A stretch of 12,421 nucleotides of DNA from Candidatus Saccharimonadota bacterium (GCA_020428115.1 JAGQNJ010000023.1:1-12421), one strand, 5' to 3'; shown: positions 1 to 5,337, counted from the first letter of the stretch. Notes: a model not told the origin generated them from the sequence alone. Numbers and translations are program-made.

Positions 1-768
1 TATATATTGATGTTCAGGGTAGGAGGGAGATTCAGCTTTGCTGAGTCACTGATGAGACACCTCCCTTCTTTATATGCAAGTCTAACTCCATAAGCATGGA
101 GAACAATGTCTGCTGGGCAGTTTAACTGGGGCGGTTCCCTGAGAAAGAGTAACTCAGGGGTACAAAGGTCACCTTGTTTCGGATGGAAATCGAAATTAAA
201 GCATAAAGGTATATGGTGGCTTGACTGCGAGAGATACAACTCGAGCAGGTGCGAAAGCAGGTCTTAGTGATCCTCAGGTACCGCATGGAAGGGCCTGAGC
301 TTAACGGATAAAAGGTACTCCGGGGATAACAGAGTAATAGCACCCAATAGTTCGTATTGCCGGTGCTGTTTGCTACCTCGATGTCGGCTTGTCACATCCT
401 GGCGCTGGAGTCGGTGCCAAGGGTTGGACTGTTCGTCCATTAAAGTGGCGCATTAGCTGGGTTAAGAACGTCGTAAGACAGTTCGGTCTATATCTACAGC
501 GGGCGTGGGCAGTTGAGGGATACTTTCCCTAGTACGAGAGGACCGGGATGGGTGAACCTCTGGTGTACCAGTTGTCGTACCAACGGCATGGCTGGGTAGC
601 TATGTGCGGACGGGATAAGCGCTGAAAGCATATTAAGCGCGAAGCCTCCCTCAAGATTAGATTTCCCTATGACCTCCCTGAAAGACGATCAGGTTGATAG
701 GCGCAAGGTGAAAGTGTAGTAATATATTGAGCCGAAGCGTACTAATAGAGGCATTGACTTCTTGCATC
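1..768 (+). rRNA. rrl: 23S ribosomal RNA, 3' part
   Basis: The stretch aligns by eye with domains V-VI of bacterial 23S rRNA, from about E. coli position 2090 to the 3' end. The peptidyl-transferase loop reads GGGGATAACAG at 322-332, which puts the equivalents of A2450/A2451/C2452 at 328-330. The 2550-2600 region (GTTCGTCCATTAAAGTGG, then AGAACGTCGTAAGACAGTTC) and the sarcin-ricin loop AGTACGAGAGGACC (531-544) are intact. The 5' two thirds lie outside the window. The 3' end is placed near 768 by analogy with the E. coli terminus after the conserved GTACTAAT (740-747) and is uncertain by about 10 bases. The L1-stalk region (22-65) looks shortened compared with E. coli. Confidence 0.97.
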
Positions 769-1084
769 CAGAACAAATGTGTCGCAATTGTCTGCTGGAC
801 AGCCTAGCTGCCCACACCACAATTGCTTCGGCGCAGAACTTTGTTGCTCTATTTCGAGATATTTTCTCTCTGTATTTTAGATACCGTTCGAAAATATTCT
901 CATGAGCGCCTCGTTCTGTATCCGCCACATTCGTTCTGGTTTTATGTGAGTGTAGATTGACTAGTTGTTGGTGCATATCAGCACCCGTTTGTTTTAATAT
1001 TTACATCAAAACCCGTGCCAAATGGACACCAATCCAGTCGCCCGAAAGGCGTAGAATCACCAATTTCTGCGTCTCGAGACGCAG
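769..1084 (+). other. 23S-5S internal transcribed spacer
   Basis: This spacer of about 316 bases holds no tRNA or convincing gene. It has small hairpins: GCAATTGT (784-791) with ACAATTGC (819-826), GGTGC (970-974) with GCACC (981-985), and CGCC (1039-1042) with GGCG (1048-1051) around a CGAAA loop. It also carries copies of 5S helix-I sequence: GTGCCAAAT at 1015-1023 repeats the 5S 3' strand (1195-1203), and CACCAAT occurs at 1027-1033 and 1058-1064, both complementary to the 5S 5' strand. It is much longer than the roughly 90-base E. coli spacer. Confidence 0.7.
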
Positions 1085-1093
1085 AAATTGGTG
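1058..1093. repeat. Perfect 36-bp palindrome over the 5S 5' end
   Basis: The left arm CACCAATTTCTGCGTCTC (1058-1075) is followed at once by its exact reverse complement (1076-1093). As RNA it would form a hairpin of about 16 bp with a four-base loop. The last nine bases or so of the right arm are also the 5' strand of 5S helix I, so the hairpin and mature 5S compete for the same bases. It is probably a processing structure for the 5S 5' end. The palindrome is seen directly; the role is inferred. Confidence 0.9.
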
Positions 1094-1204
1094 CCCATAG
1101 CGAGAGGGAAACACCTGTTCCCATGCCGAACACAGCAGTTAAGCCTCTCAGCGGTTACAATACTTGGGCCATCAAGCCCTGGGAAAATAGCACGGTGCCA
1201 AATT
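1085..1204 (+). rRNA. rrf: 5S ribosomal RNA
   Basis: The conserved 5S core CCCATGCCGAACAC (1119-1132) is present, with the AUAGCG helix-II start at 1097 and a 3' strand GGTGCCAAATT that pairs with the 5' strand AAATTGGTGCC, closing helix I with one mismatch and G-U pairs. The length of about 120 bases is normal. It lies downstream of 23S in the same direction and is followed at once by an intrinsic terminator, so it ends the rRNA operon. The ends were set by counting back from AUAGCG and from the end of helix-I pairing, and are good to a few bases. Confidence 0.93.
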
Positions 1205-1210
1205 ATACAG

Positions 1211-1234
1211 AAGCCCTCCGAAAGGAGGGTTTTT
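1211..1234 (+). terminator. Intrinsic terminator of the rRNA operon
   Basis: The stem CCCTCC (1214-1219) and GGAGGG (1224-1229) encloses a GAAA tetraloop. It is extended by weak pairs on both sides and followed by TTTTT (1230-1234). It sits 10 bases after 5S and is a textbook Rho-independent terminator. Confidence 0.92.
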
Positions 1235-1315
1235 GTTTATTTTGATAGTTGGTACTTTTTACGTTGCTTCTCCTCTGTAGGCAGTAGTAATGCGCATGGA
1301 TGGCCAGTCATTTTC

Positions 1316-1344
1316 TTTTCACCAAAACAATGCCTTGCTATTAT
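1316..1344 (+). promoter_or_regulatory. Promoter of the membrane-protein gene
   Basis: The -35 candidate TTTTCA (1316-1321), a 17-base spacer and the -10 TATTAT (1339-1344) are preceded by TG one base upstream (extended -10). The expected start point falls on or next to the ATG at 1352, predicting a leaderless mRNA. The -10 overlaps another in-frame ATG at 1343, which argues against using that codon. Confidence 0.5.
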
Positions 1345-1351
1345 GATAGAT

Positions 1352-2296
1352 ATGTTTATTTCAAAGCAGCCAAGCAACATATTAGGTGTGTTTTTGCTGG
1401 CTTTTACTCTCCTAGCGGGCTTGAATTTTCTGACCTATACTGGCAACCTACAGCCCGTGATTTCGCCCGAAAGGCTTGGTTATCCTGATTGTGGTAAGTA
1501 CTCAACAGATGATCAAACTTCGGAGAAATTCCAGAAGTACCAGGAGTGTTTTATGAGTACTTCTTGTCCGCTGTGCGCCTCCGTAACACCAGATCTAGGC
1601 GAGTACCAACTAAATATCGGATGGCCTGTTGGTTTTACAAGCAGTGCACCAGGGTATGAATCATTTTCTCTCAGCTTGCAGACGGTCAAGATTTTGGCAA
1701 TTGACTTTATCGTGGCACCGATATTTGTATCTGTTATCGTACTGGTACTTCTCGAACTGAGTAGCCGTAGAGCCAAGAGAAAGACCGTAAGCCCAGCGCG
1801 AGGACCACAGATATCCTCTCCTTCATACCTAGGTCGCGTTTTGGTAACATTTGTGAATCATTTTCGTACTGAGCCAAGAAGATTCTCGATAATGGTTTAC
1901 ATACTTTACGTAGCGTTACCCGTCTATATCTTCTATACCCTTGTCGTTATACAAATACTGCTCGGTTATTATAATATTCACAGCGAGTATGGGAGTAACT
2001 GGATCCCAGACGTGCTTGCTTTTGTTGGACTATCAGTACTTTTCGCGTCTGCTGCAGTATGGCTTGGTGTAAGCAAGCAACGGGGAGCTTTGTTGAAAAA
2101 GTTCTCTGAGATATTTCGCAGGTACTTTTTTATACCAACAGTAATAATCCTTTTTATAGTCGTTGGCGCTCTACTCGGTCCGAAAGATGGTGCCGAGGGT
2201 TTTTACAACAGTCTTGTTACTGAGGCGTATCTCGTTGTAGCTGTTATCGTCCTAGTGGCCATCACGATCTGGCGACTCTTTAAGGAAATAAAGTAG
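1352..2296 (+). CDS. Six-helix membrane protein with external cysteines
   Basis: This 314-residue integral membrane protein belongs to no family I recognise. Hydrophobic helices are visible at about 8-29, 112-135, 180-205, 219-240, 259-275 and 287-308. The segment between helices 1 and 2 (about 30-110) is polar, carries four cysteines (C47, C66, C72, C75, the last three as CX5CX2C) and would be outside the membrane by the positive-inside rule, because the basic SSRRAKRK stretch after helix 2 should be cytoplasmic. The cysteines could form disulfides or bind a metal. The frame is open upstream into 5S, so the start had to be chosen. ATG 1352 was preferred over ATG 1343 because no SD precedes either and a -10 box ends seven bases before 1352. 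It stands alone between the rRNA terminator and the next promoter. Confidence 0.75.
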   Translation: MFISKQPSNILGVFLLAFTLLAGLNFLTYTGNLQPVISPERLGYPDCGKYSTDDQTSEKFQKYQECFMSTSCPLCASVTPDLGEYQLNIGWPVGFTSSAPGYESFSLSLQTVKILAIDFIVAPIFVSVIVLVLLELSSRRAKRKTVSPARGPQISSPSYLGRVLVTFVNHFRTEPRRFSIMVYILYVALPVYIFYTLVVIQILLGYYNIHSEYGSNWIPDVLAFVGLSVLFASAAVWLGVSKQRGALLKKFSEIFRRYFFIPTVIILFIVVGALLGPKDGAEGFYNSLVTEAYLVVAVIVLVAITIWRLFKEIK

Positions 2297-2317
2297 CTCG
2301 CTGTAAAAAGAAAACAA

Positions 2318-2333
2318 AACAGGGGAATTGTTG
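2318..2333 (+). repeat. AACRGGGGAATTGTTG repeat, copy 1
   Basis: A 16-base sequence, AACAGGGGAATTGTTG, lies 21 bases upstream of the -35 box of the proline-rich protein gene. It matches copy 2 at 2811-2826 in 15 of 16 positions. Each copy sits just after one gene's stop codon and upstream of the next gene's promoter. A shared upstream regulatory site is possible; there is no direct evidence for a binding protein. Confidence 0.5.
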
Positions 2334-2354
2334 TGGCTCCTACATTGAGTCAGA

Positions 2355-2383
2355 TTGACAAATCAAAGCGTTTATGCTAATAT
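2355..2383 (+). promoter_or_regulatory. Strong promoter, TTGACA-17-TAATAT
   Basis: A perfect -35 TTGACA (2355-2360), a 17-base spacer and the -10 TAATAT (2378-2383) with TG one base upstream (extended -10). The predicted start point, 6-7 bases downstream, coincides with the ATG at 2390, so the transcript should be leaderless. Confidence 0.8.
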
Positions 2384-2389
2384 GTTGGT

Positions 2390-2812
2390 ATGTCAGAACA
2401 AAACCAAAACCCTTTGCCACCTCCACCAGAAGAGCATGCTGTAAATGAGCAATTCCAGCACCTTCCTCCACCTCCTGAGGCCATGGCTCAAGAAGAAGCT
2501 ACCCGACAGGGGCGAATTGGTGCGTTGTACTCGCGTTTGAACGAGCGCTACGATGCTTGGCTTGATCGACAGGTGGAACGAAATCCTCAAATGGAAAAAG
2601 GCCGTCTAAGTGTTGTGACCGGTGTTATTGGCGGTGTTGCTGTTCTTGCCAGTGTTAAATTTGGTCCGGAATTTGCTGAGCACGTTGTTTCTGCTTTTGG
2701 TGATGAACGAACACTAGCAGATGGAGCTGCTTTAAGTGTTACAGCTGGAGCGGCGTATGCAGTAGGTATGAACCGTTTAGATCGTCACCGTGCCCGAAAA
2801 CAAACCAAATAA
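2390..2812 (+). CDS. Proline-rich small protein with hydrophobic hairpin
   Basis: This 140-residue protein has no recognised family. The first third is polar and contains two similar proline blocks, NPLPPPPEE (7-15) and HLPPPPEA (24-31). A charged, probably helical part follows (about 36-70). Two hydrophobic, small-residue-rich stretches (about 72-90 and 112-126) could be a membrane hairpin, and the tail is basic (DRHRARKQTK). The proline blocks resemble ligands for proline-binding domains, but no partner is visible. The start is well supported: the extended -10 promoter ends six bases before this ATG and there is no SD. It has its own promoter and no clear operon partner. Confidence 0.75.
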   Translation: MSEQNQNPLPPPPEEHAVNEQFQHLPPPPEAMAQEEATRQGRIGALYSRLNERYDAWLDRQVERNPQMEKGRLSVVTGVIGGVAVLASVKFGPEFAEHVVSAFGDERTLADGAALSVTAGAAYAVGMNRLDRHRARKQTK

Positions 2813-2826
2813 CGGGGGAATTGTTG
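2811..2826 (+). repeat. AACRGGGGAATTGTTG repeat, copy 2
   Basis: AACGGGGGAATTGTTG begins two bases inside the end of the preceding gene and lies 34 bases upstream of the -35 candidate of the following gene. It differs from copy 1 (2318-2333) at one position. The two copies stand upstream of adjacent genes with leaderless-type promoters. Confidence 0.5.
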
Positions 2827-2860
2827 AGAGCCAACTAGAGGTGTGTTACAGAGGTTAGAG

Positions 2861-2889
2861 TTGTAATAATCACAGATAAATTGTATTGT
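2861..2889 (+). promoter_or_regulatory. Candidate promoter, TTGTAA-17-TATTGT
   Basis: The -35 TTGTAA (2861-2866) and -10 TATTGT (2884-2889) are 17 bases apart. Each matches consensus at four of six positions. Seven bases separate the -10 from the ATG at 2897, the same spacing as at neighbouring leaderless genes. A weaker alternative -10, TAAATT (2877-2882), would suit the ATG at 2891. Confidence 0.4.
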
Positions 2890-2896
2890 TATGTCA

Positions 2897-3412
2897 ATGA
2901 GTGAGATAGATTACTGCCCAACTAACCAAGAGTTTCTTGAGCAATTCACATATGAAGTCGAGGTTGCTCTGCCACTTGGACATTTGGCAATACACCTTCC
3001 AAAAGGCGAGCGAGAGCTCGCTTGCGCGGTCTTATATGGCTTAGTGGTCACGGCGAATACTCTTTATCACGACGAGAGTCGATGGGAGCACGAAGTAGTT
3101 ATTGATAGGCTAAATTCCCAGCCAGCACCAGAGTTTAGGCCAGCTGGTCGTAATGTATCAGTACGGCTTGCTAACTATTCGCCAATCCAAATGCCCAAGT
3201 TCTACAGGCCGGTGCTAAACGCGGAGTCACATCGTACGATTACGGTAGTGAATCGGAATAAATTTGAGGATCGCTTGATGCAGCGGTATAAGGCCGGCAA
3301 TACAATCGATGAATATAGACGCATTCCAACGGACATTTTCGAAGCGATGCTCACCAGTGTGGACCTGTCGAAAGAAGCAGAGGAGTTTAGAAGGGCTGCC
3401 TGTACCTCTTGA
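2897..3412 (+). CDS. Hypothetical protein, 171 residues
   Basis: This is a soluble, unrecognised protein with no signal peptide and no obvious membrane segment. The N-terminal half has a short hydrophobic helix region (ELACAVLYGLVVTANTLYH, starting about residue 40 from the ATG at 2897). The C-terminal third is charged and helical (NKFEDRLMQRYKAGNTIDEYRR). Codon use looks like a real gene and the frame ends with TGA. Two in-frame ATGs, 2891 and 2897, are six bases apart and neither has an SD. I chose 2897 because the better -10 candidate ends seven bases before it; 2891 would add two residues. It converges on the minus-strand gene ending at 3524. No function can be given. Confidence 0.65.
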   Translation: MSEIDYCPTNQEFLEQFTYEVEVALPLGHLAIHLPKGERELACAVLYGLVVTANTLYHDESRWEHEVVIDRLNSQPAPEFRPAGRNVSVRLANYSPIQMPKFYRPVLNAESHRTITVVNRNKFEDRLMQRYKAGNTIDEYRRIPTDIFEAMLTSVDLSKEAEEFRRAACTS

Positions 3413-3430
3413 GGAGAGACTGCTCCAGAT

Positions 3431-3453
3431 AGTCAGGTAGTATGCTCCTGACT
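3431..3453. repeat. Inverted repeat between convergent genes
   Basis: AGTCAGG (3431-3437) and CCTGACT (3447-3453) form a seven-pair stem with a nine-base loop, in the gap of about 110 bases between two convergent genes. No T-run follows on either strand, so it is not a standard intrinsic terminator, although it may protect 3' ends. Confidence 0.4.
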
Positions 3454-3523
3454 CTTGACTCTCGATGAAGTCAATCAATCCGTCACCTTCAATCCATAGT
3501 GCCTGTTATTGAGTGGTGTGATA

Positions 3524-4039
3524 TTAGTCCAACAAACTTGGGAGTGGTTCTATGGATTCATCGATACTAACTATGCAAACATCTCTCTCTACCACAATAC
3601 TGCCGTAGCGATGATCAAAAGCCAGGAGTGGTGATCGTACTTCCCACCTGGAAATTGGTGAATCGTTCATAGTCTTACAAAAAGGGGCCAAAAATTGCTG
3701 TTCTGCTGCTAGTCCTCTGGATACAATACTCAGATGGCTTTGGGCTGTTATATTGCCCGAGTATGCATTCTCTTCTGCACCAAAAGTTACAAAACCGGGG
3801 ATGTGGTTCTTCAATCGAGTAAGGTATTTGGCAAGCTCGACTCCTTGTGCGAACTCATTTAGGATTAGCGGGATACACTTTTGTCGTGCGGGTCGTGTTT
3901 CGTAATCTTCAATATCCCTAATAAGCATCATAATTCCTGACACAACGAGGTCACTACCAGGTTTAACCGAAAAGTAACCTTCGGCCTCACCGTAAGTAAG
4001 GCTTAAGTTATCCTTTATCTCGAACTCAAAACTTGCCAT
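3524..4039 (-). CDS. Hypothetical protein, 171 residues
   Basis: This soluble protein belongs to no recognised family. It opens with a strand-rich region (MASFEFEIKDNLSLTYGEAEGYFSVKPG), followed by a mixed helical part with conserved-looking hydrophobics (SDLVVSGIMMLIRDIEDYE) and a C-terminal strand-like segment (GSIVVERDVCIVSIDE). There is no signal peptide or membrane helix. The start is supported by a perfect TATAAT (4048-4053 on the minus strand) eight bases before the ATG, with no SD, so the mRNA would carry at most one or two leader bases. It is divergent from the plus-strand gene at 4123, with 83 bases between the two ATGs, and convergent with the gene ending at 3412. Confidence 0.68.
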   Translation of the reverse strand: MASFEFEIKDNLSLTYGEAEGYFSVKPGSDLVVSGIMMLIRDIEDYETRPARQKCIPLILNEFAQGVELAKYLTRLKNHIPGFVTFGAEENAYSGNITAQSHLSIVSRGLAAEQQFLAPFCKTMNDSPISRWEVRSPLLAFDHRYGSIVVERDVCIVSIDESIEPLPSLLD

Positions 4040-4047
4040 GCTCTGTG

Positions 4048-4053
4048 ATTATA
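4048..4053 (-). promoter_or_regulatory. TATAAT -10 box of the 4039 minus-strand gene
   Basis: A perfect -10 TATAAT on the minus strand, with eight bases to the ATG at 4039. No good -35 is visible at the usual distance. Confidence 0.5.
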
Positions 4054-4086
4054 AACCCAAGCCTGAGTAAAACATATTGCTTGTGG

Positions 4087-4115
4087 TTGCGTATCTAGAA
4101 CTATGAGAATATAGT
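4087..4115 (+). promoter_or_regulatory. Promoter TTGCGT-17-TATAGT
   Basis: The -35 TTGCGT (4087-4092), a 17-base spacer and the -10 TATAGT (4110-4115) stand seven bases before the ATG at 4123. It is divergent from the minus-strand promoter at 4048-4053; the two share an 83-base control region. Confidence 0.5.
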
Positions 4116-4122
4116 GCTGCAG

Positions 4123-4575
4123 ATGTCGAAGATTTTTCAATCAGATACAGAAGTGCCAGACCTATGTTCGTCTGAGCTTCTTCTTCCGAATGAGAGCAGT
4201 TACTTAGACATGGCCTTACCCAAAGAGGGCGGCAATGTCTCGCCTGTGGAACTGTCTTGGTTGCTACTGGATAAGAAGAGGGCAAGTGATGCTCGGCTGA
4301 TGCATCTGCATGATCAGCTAACAACGGCTGCCATGCTTGGCAAAGAAGCAATCGAGGAGGTTCATCGTACAATCCTGGGCGGGACATTTTTGAATCATAA
4401 TCTTAGAGTTATTGCCCGGATTGCACTTGATCCGAGAAGATGTGCAACCTTTGATTTTGCAGAAGCCTACGATATGGATAAAACAAAACGATATCCAGTA
4501 CCTGATGAACGCCCCTATTTTGAAAAATTCCATAATACCTACGGCGTTGTCCAGAGGCCGGATATAGAAACGTAG
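4123..4575 (+). CDS. Hypothetical protein, 150 residues
   Basis: This soluble protein is not recognised. It has an acidic N-terminus, a helical middle rich in Leu/Ala/His (about 40-85, including DARLMHLHDQLTTAAMLGKE) and an aromatic, charged C-terminus (KRYPVPDERPYFEKFHNTYG). An in-frame GTG lies at 4114, but it overlaps the -10 box TATAGT, so the ATG at 4123 was chosen; the mRNA would be leaderless. Its last 258 bases lie opposite the C-terminal extension of the minus-strand DUF1801 frame, in codon register. Third-position variety and the promoter favour this strand as the real coding one in the overlap. Confidence 0.6.
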   Translation: MSKIFQSDTEVPDLCSSELLLPNESSYLDMALPKEGGNVSPVELSWLLLDKKRASDARLMHLHDQLTTAAMLGKEAIEEVHRTILGGTFLNHNLRVIARIALDPRRCATFDFAEAYDMDKTKRYPVPDERPYFEKFHNTYGVVQRPDIET

Positions 4576-4947
4576 CGACGTTAGCTTCTTTTGGTTATGT
4601 TCTACGGCGTACGCTGTGATCTTTTTGATGAGATCGTATGGGACTGGCTTGTTGATCGGGAAGCGAATGGTGCCTTTGGAGGTCTCGTAGGGCTGGAGTT
4701 CGCTCGCAAACGCAGCAACTGGCGCTGCACCAGGATAAAACGCGTAGTGGCCCTCATACGCGGCGATATGCACTAAATTCTTACCGTTTAAGCTAAAGGT
4801 CGGTATTCCGTAGCTGATCTTCTCTTGAGCATCAGGTACGGTCGTTTTGATAACCTGGCGAGCTTTCTCGAGGTAGGCCTTATGATCATCGCTGAAATTA
4901 CTGATATATTCGTCCATGTTTTTATAATCATTCATCTTATTCGGCAT
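4318..4947 (-). CDS. DUF1801/YdhG-like protein with antisense extension
   Basis: Residues about 8-122 match the DUF1801 (YdhG/YjbR-like) pattern as I recall it: an N-terminal MDEYIS helix, KISYGIPTF, then a strand region with LVHIAAYEGHYAFYPG, and a closing helix DLIKKITAYAVEHNQKK. Members are small soluble proteins of about 110-140 residues; the role is uncertain, with iron-chaperone annotations in some. After KK (codon 4585-4587) the frame continues for some 88 residues of cysteine-rich sequence unlike the family, running opposite the gene at 4123-4575. A TAA lies one base out of frame at 4581-4583 on the minus strand, so one indel would give a normal end near 4581. The true protein may therefore be about 122 residues (about 4581-4947). 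The -10 TATACT ends six bases before the ATG; there is no SD. Confidence 0.7.
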   Translation of the reverse strand: MPNKMNDYKNMDEYISNFSDDHKAYLEKARQVIKTTVPDAQEKISYGIPTFSLNGKNLVHIAAYEGHYAFYPGAAPVAAFASELQPYETSKGTIRFPINKPVPYDLIKKITAYAVEHNQKKLTSLRFYIRPLDNAVGIMEFFKIGAFIRYWISFCFIHIVGFCKIKGCTSSRIKCNPGNNSKIMIQKCPAQDCTMNLLDCFFAKHGSRC

Positions 4948-4953
4948 GAGTAT

Positions 4954-4959
4954 AGTATA
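4954..4959 (-). promoter_or_regulatory. TATACT -10 box of the DUF1801 gene
   Basis: The minus-strand TATACT ends six bases before the ATG at 4947, predicting a leaderless mRNA. A second overlapping TATACT (4949-4954) is too close to serve. The -35 is poor. Confidence 0.4.
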
Positions 4960-4978
4960 CCCTAAAGCAGTAACAGGG

Positions 4979-5007
4979 TTGACATAAGCATTTCATAGTG
5001 TTATCAT
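4979..5007 (+). promoter_or_regulatory. Strong promoter, TTGACA-17-TATCAT
   Basis: A perfect -35 (4979-4984), a 17-base spacer and the -10 TATCAT (5002-5007). The predicted start is near 5014, giving a leader of about 105 bases before the KGG gene that contains a terminator-like hairpin. It faces away from the DUF1801 promoter. Confidence 0.75.
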
Positions 5008-5029
5008 AAGCGTAATTCCGGAGGTGGAA

Positions 5030-5064
5030 GAGAGGGTTTTCTGCAGTGCAGAAGACTCTTTTTT
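5030..5064 (+). terminator. Terminator-like hairpin in the KGG gene leader
   Basis: A stem of up to 15 pairs, with four or five G-U pairs, runs from 5030-5044 to 5048-5062 around the loop AGT, and T-run 5059-5064 follows. It lies between the strong promoter and the KGG gene. It may be an attenuator, or the 3' end of a small RNA of about 51 bases starting near 5014. No antiterminator fold or leader peptide with an SD at proper spacing was found. Confidence 0.6.
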
Positions 5065-5118
5065 ATCTCTGGTAACAGGGTGGAAGACATTAATTTAACC
5101 AGTGGGAGATATAATCTT

Positions 5119-5316
5119 ATGGCTGGAACAAAAGATGGTGGCCGCGCGGCTGCTGCAACAAATCGAGCAAAATACGGTGCAGACTTCTACGCCAAAATTG
5201 GTGCCATGGGTGGCAAAAAGGGCCGCACAGGTGGCTTTTACGCCGACCGTGAGCTAGCACGCGTTGCTGGCGCTAAGGGCGGACGCATTAGCCGTCGCAC
5301 CAAAAAAGTAGCCTAA
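5119..5316 (+). CDS. KGG-repeat small basic protein
   Basis: This 65-residue glycine- and lysine/arginine-rich protein has the repeat pattern of KGG/stress-induced (GsiB/con-10-like) proteins: DGGRAAAATNRAKYG, KIGAMGGKKG, and RELARVAGAKGGRISRR. Such proteins are hydrophilic and often stress-linked, and small versions are common in CPR genomes; the molecular role is unknown and DNA or RNA binding is only a guess from charge. The start at ATG 5119 was chosen because GGGAG (5104-5108) lies ten bases upstream as an SD and the family begins MAGTK-; an in-frame GTG at 5080 has no such support. It is monocistronic, with a strong promoter, a hairpin leader and its own terminator. Confidence 0.85.
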   Translation: MAGTKDGGRAAAATNRAKYGADFYAKIGAMGGKKGRTGGFYADRELARVAGAKGGRISRRTKKVA

Positions 5317-5337
5317 TTTACTTTGGGCACACTAATC

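Noticed and set aside
122..976. Open frames antisense to 23S rRNA and in the spacer
   Set aside because: They lie over conserved rRNA on the opposite strand or in the spacer, with no promoter, SD or protein-like composition.
1073..1078. CTCGAG at the palindrome centre as evidence of a cloning linker
   Set aside because: It is a six-base palindrome expected at the centre of many perfect palindromes and the flanks are normal rRNA context; kept as a caution only.
1088..1351. Upstream extension of the membrane-protein frame into 5S
   Set aside because: It would begin inside 5S rRNA and cross an intrinsic terminator; it is simply an open frame without a stop.
4591..4776. Plus-strand open frame of 61 codons
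   Set aside because: It lies opposite the conserved DUF1801 domain and has no start signals.
5080..5118. GTG start at 5080 for the KGG gene
   Set aside because: The added 13 residues do not fit the family start MAGTK-, and the SD GGGAG is positioned for ATG 5119.
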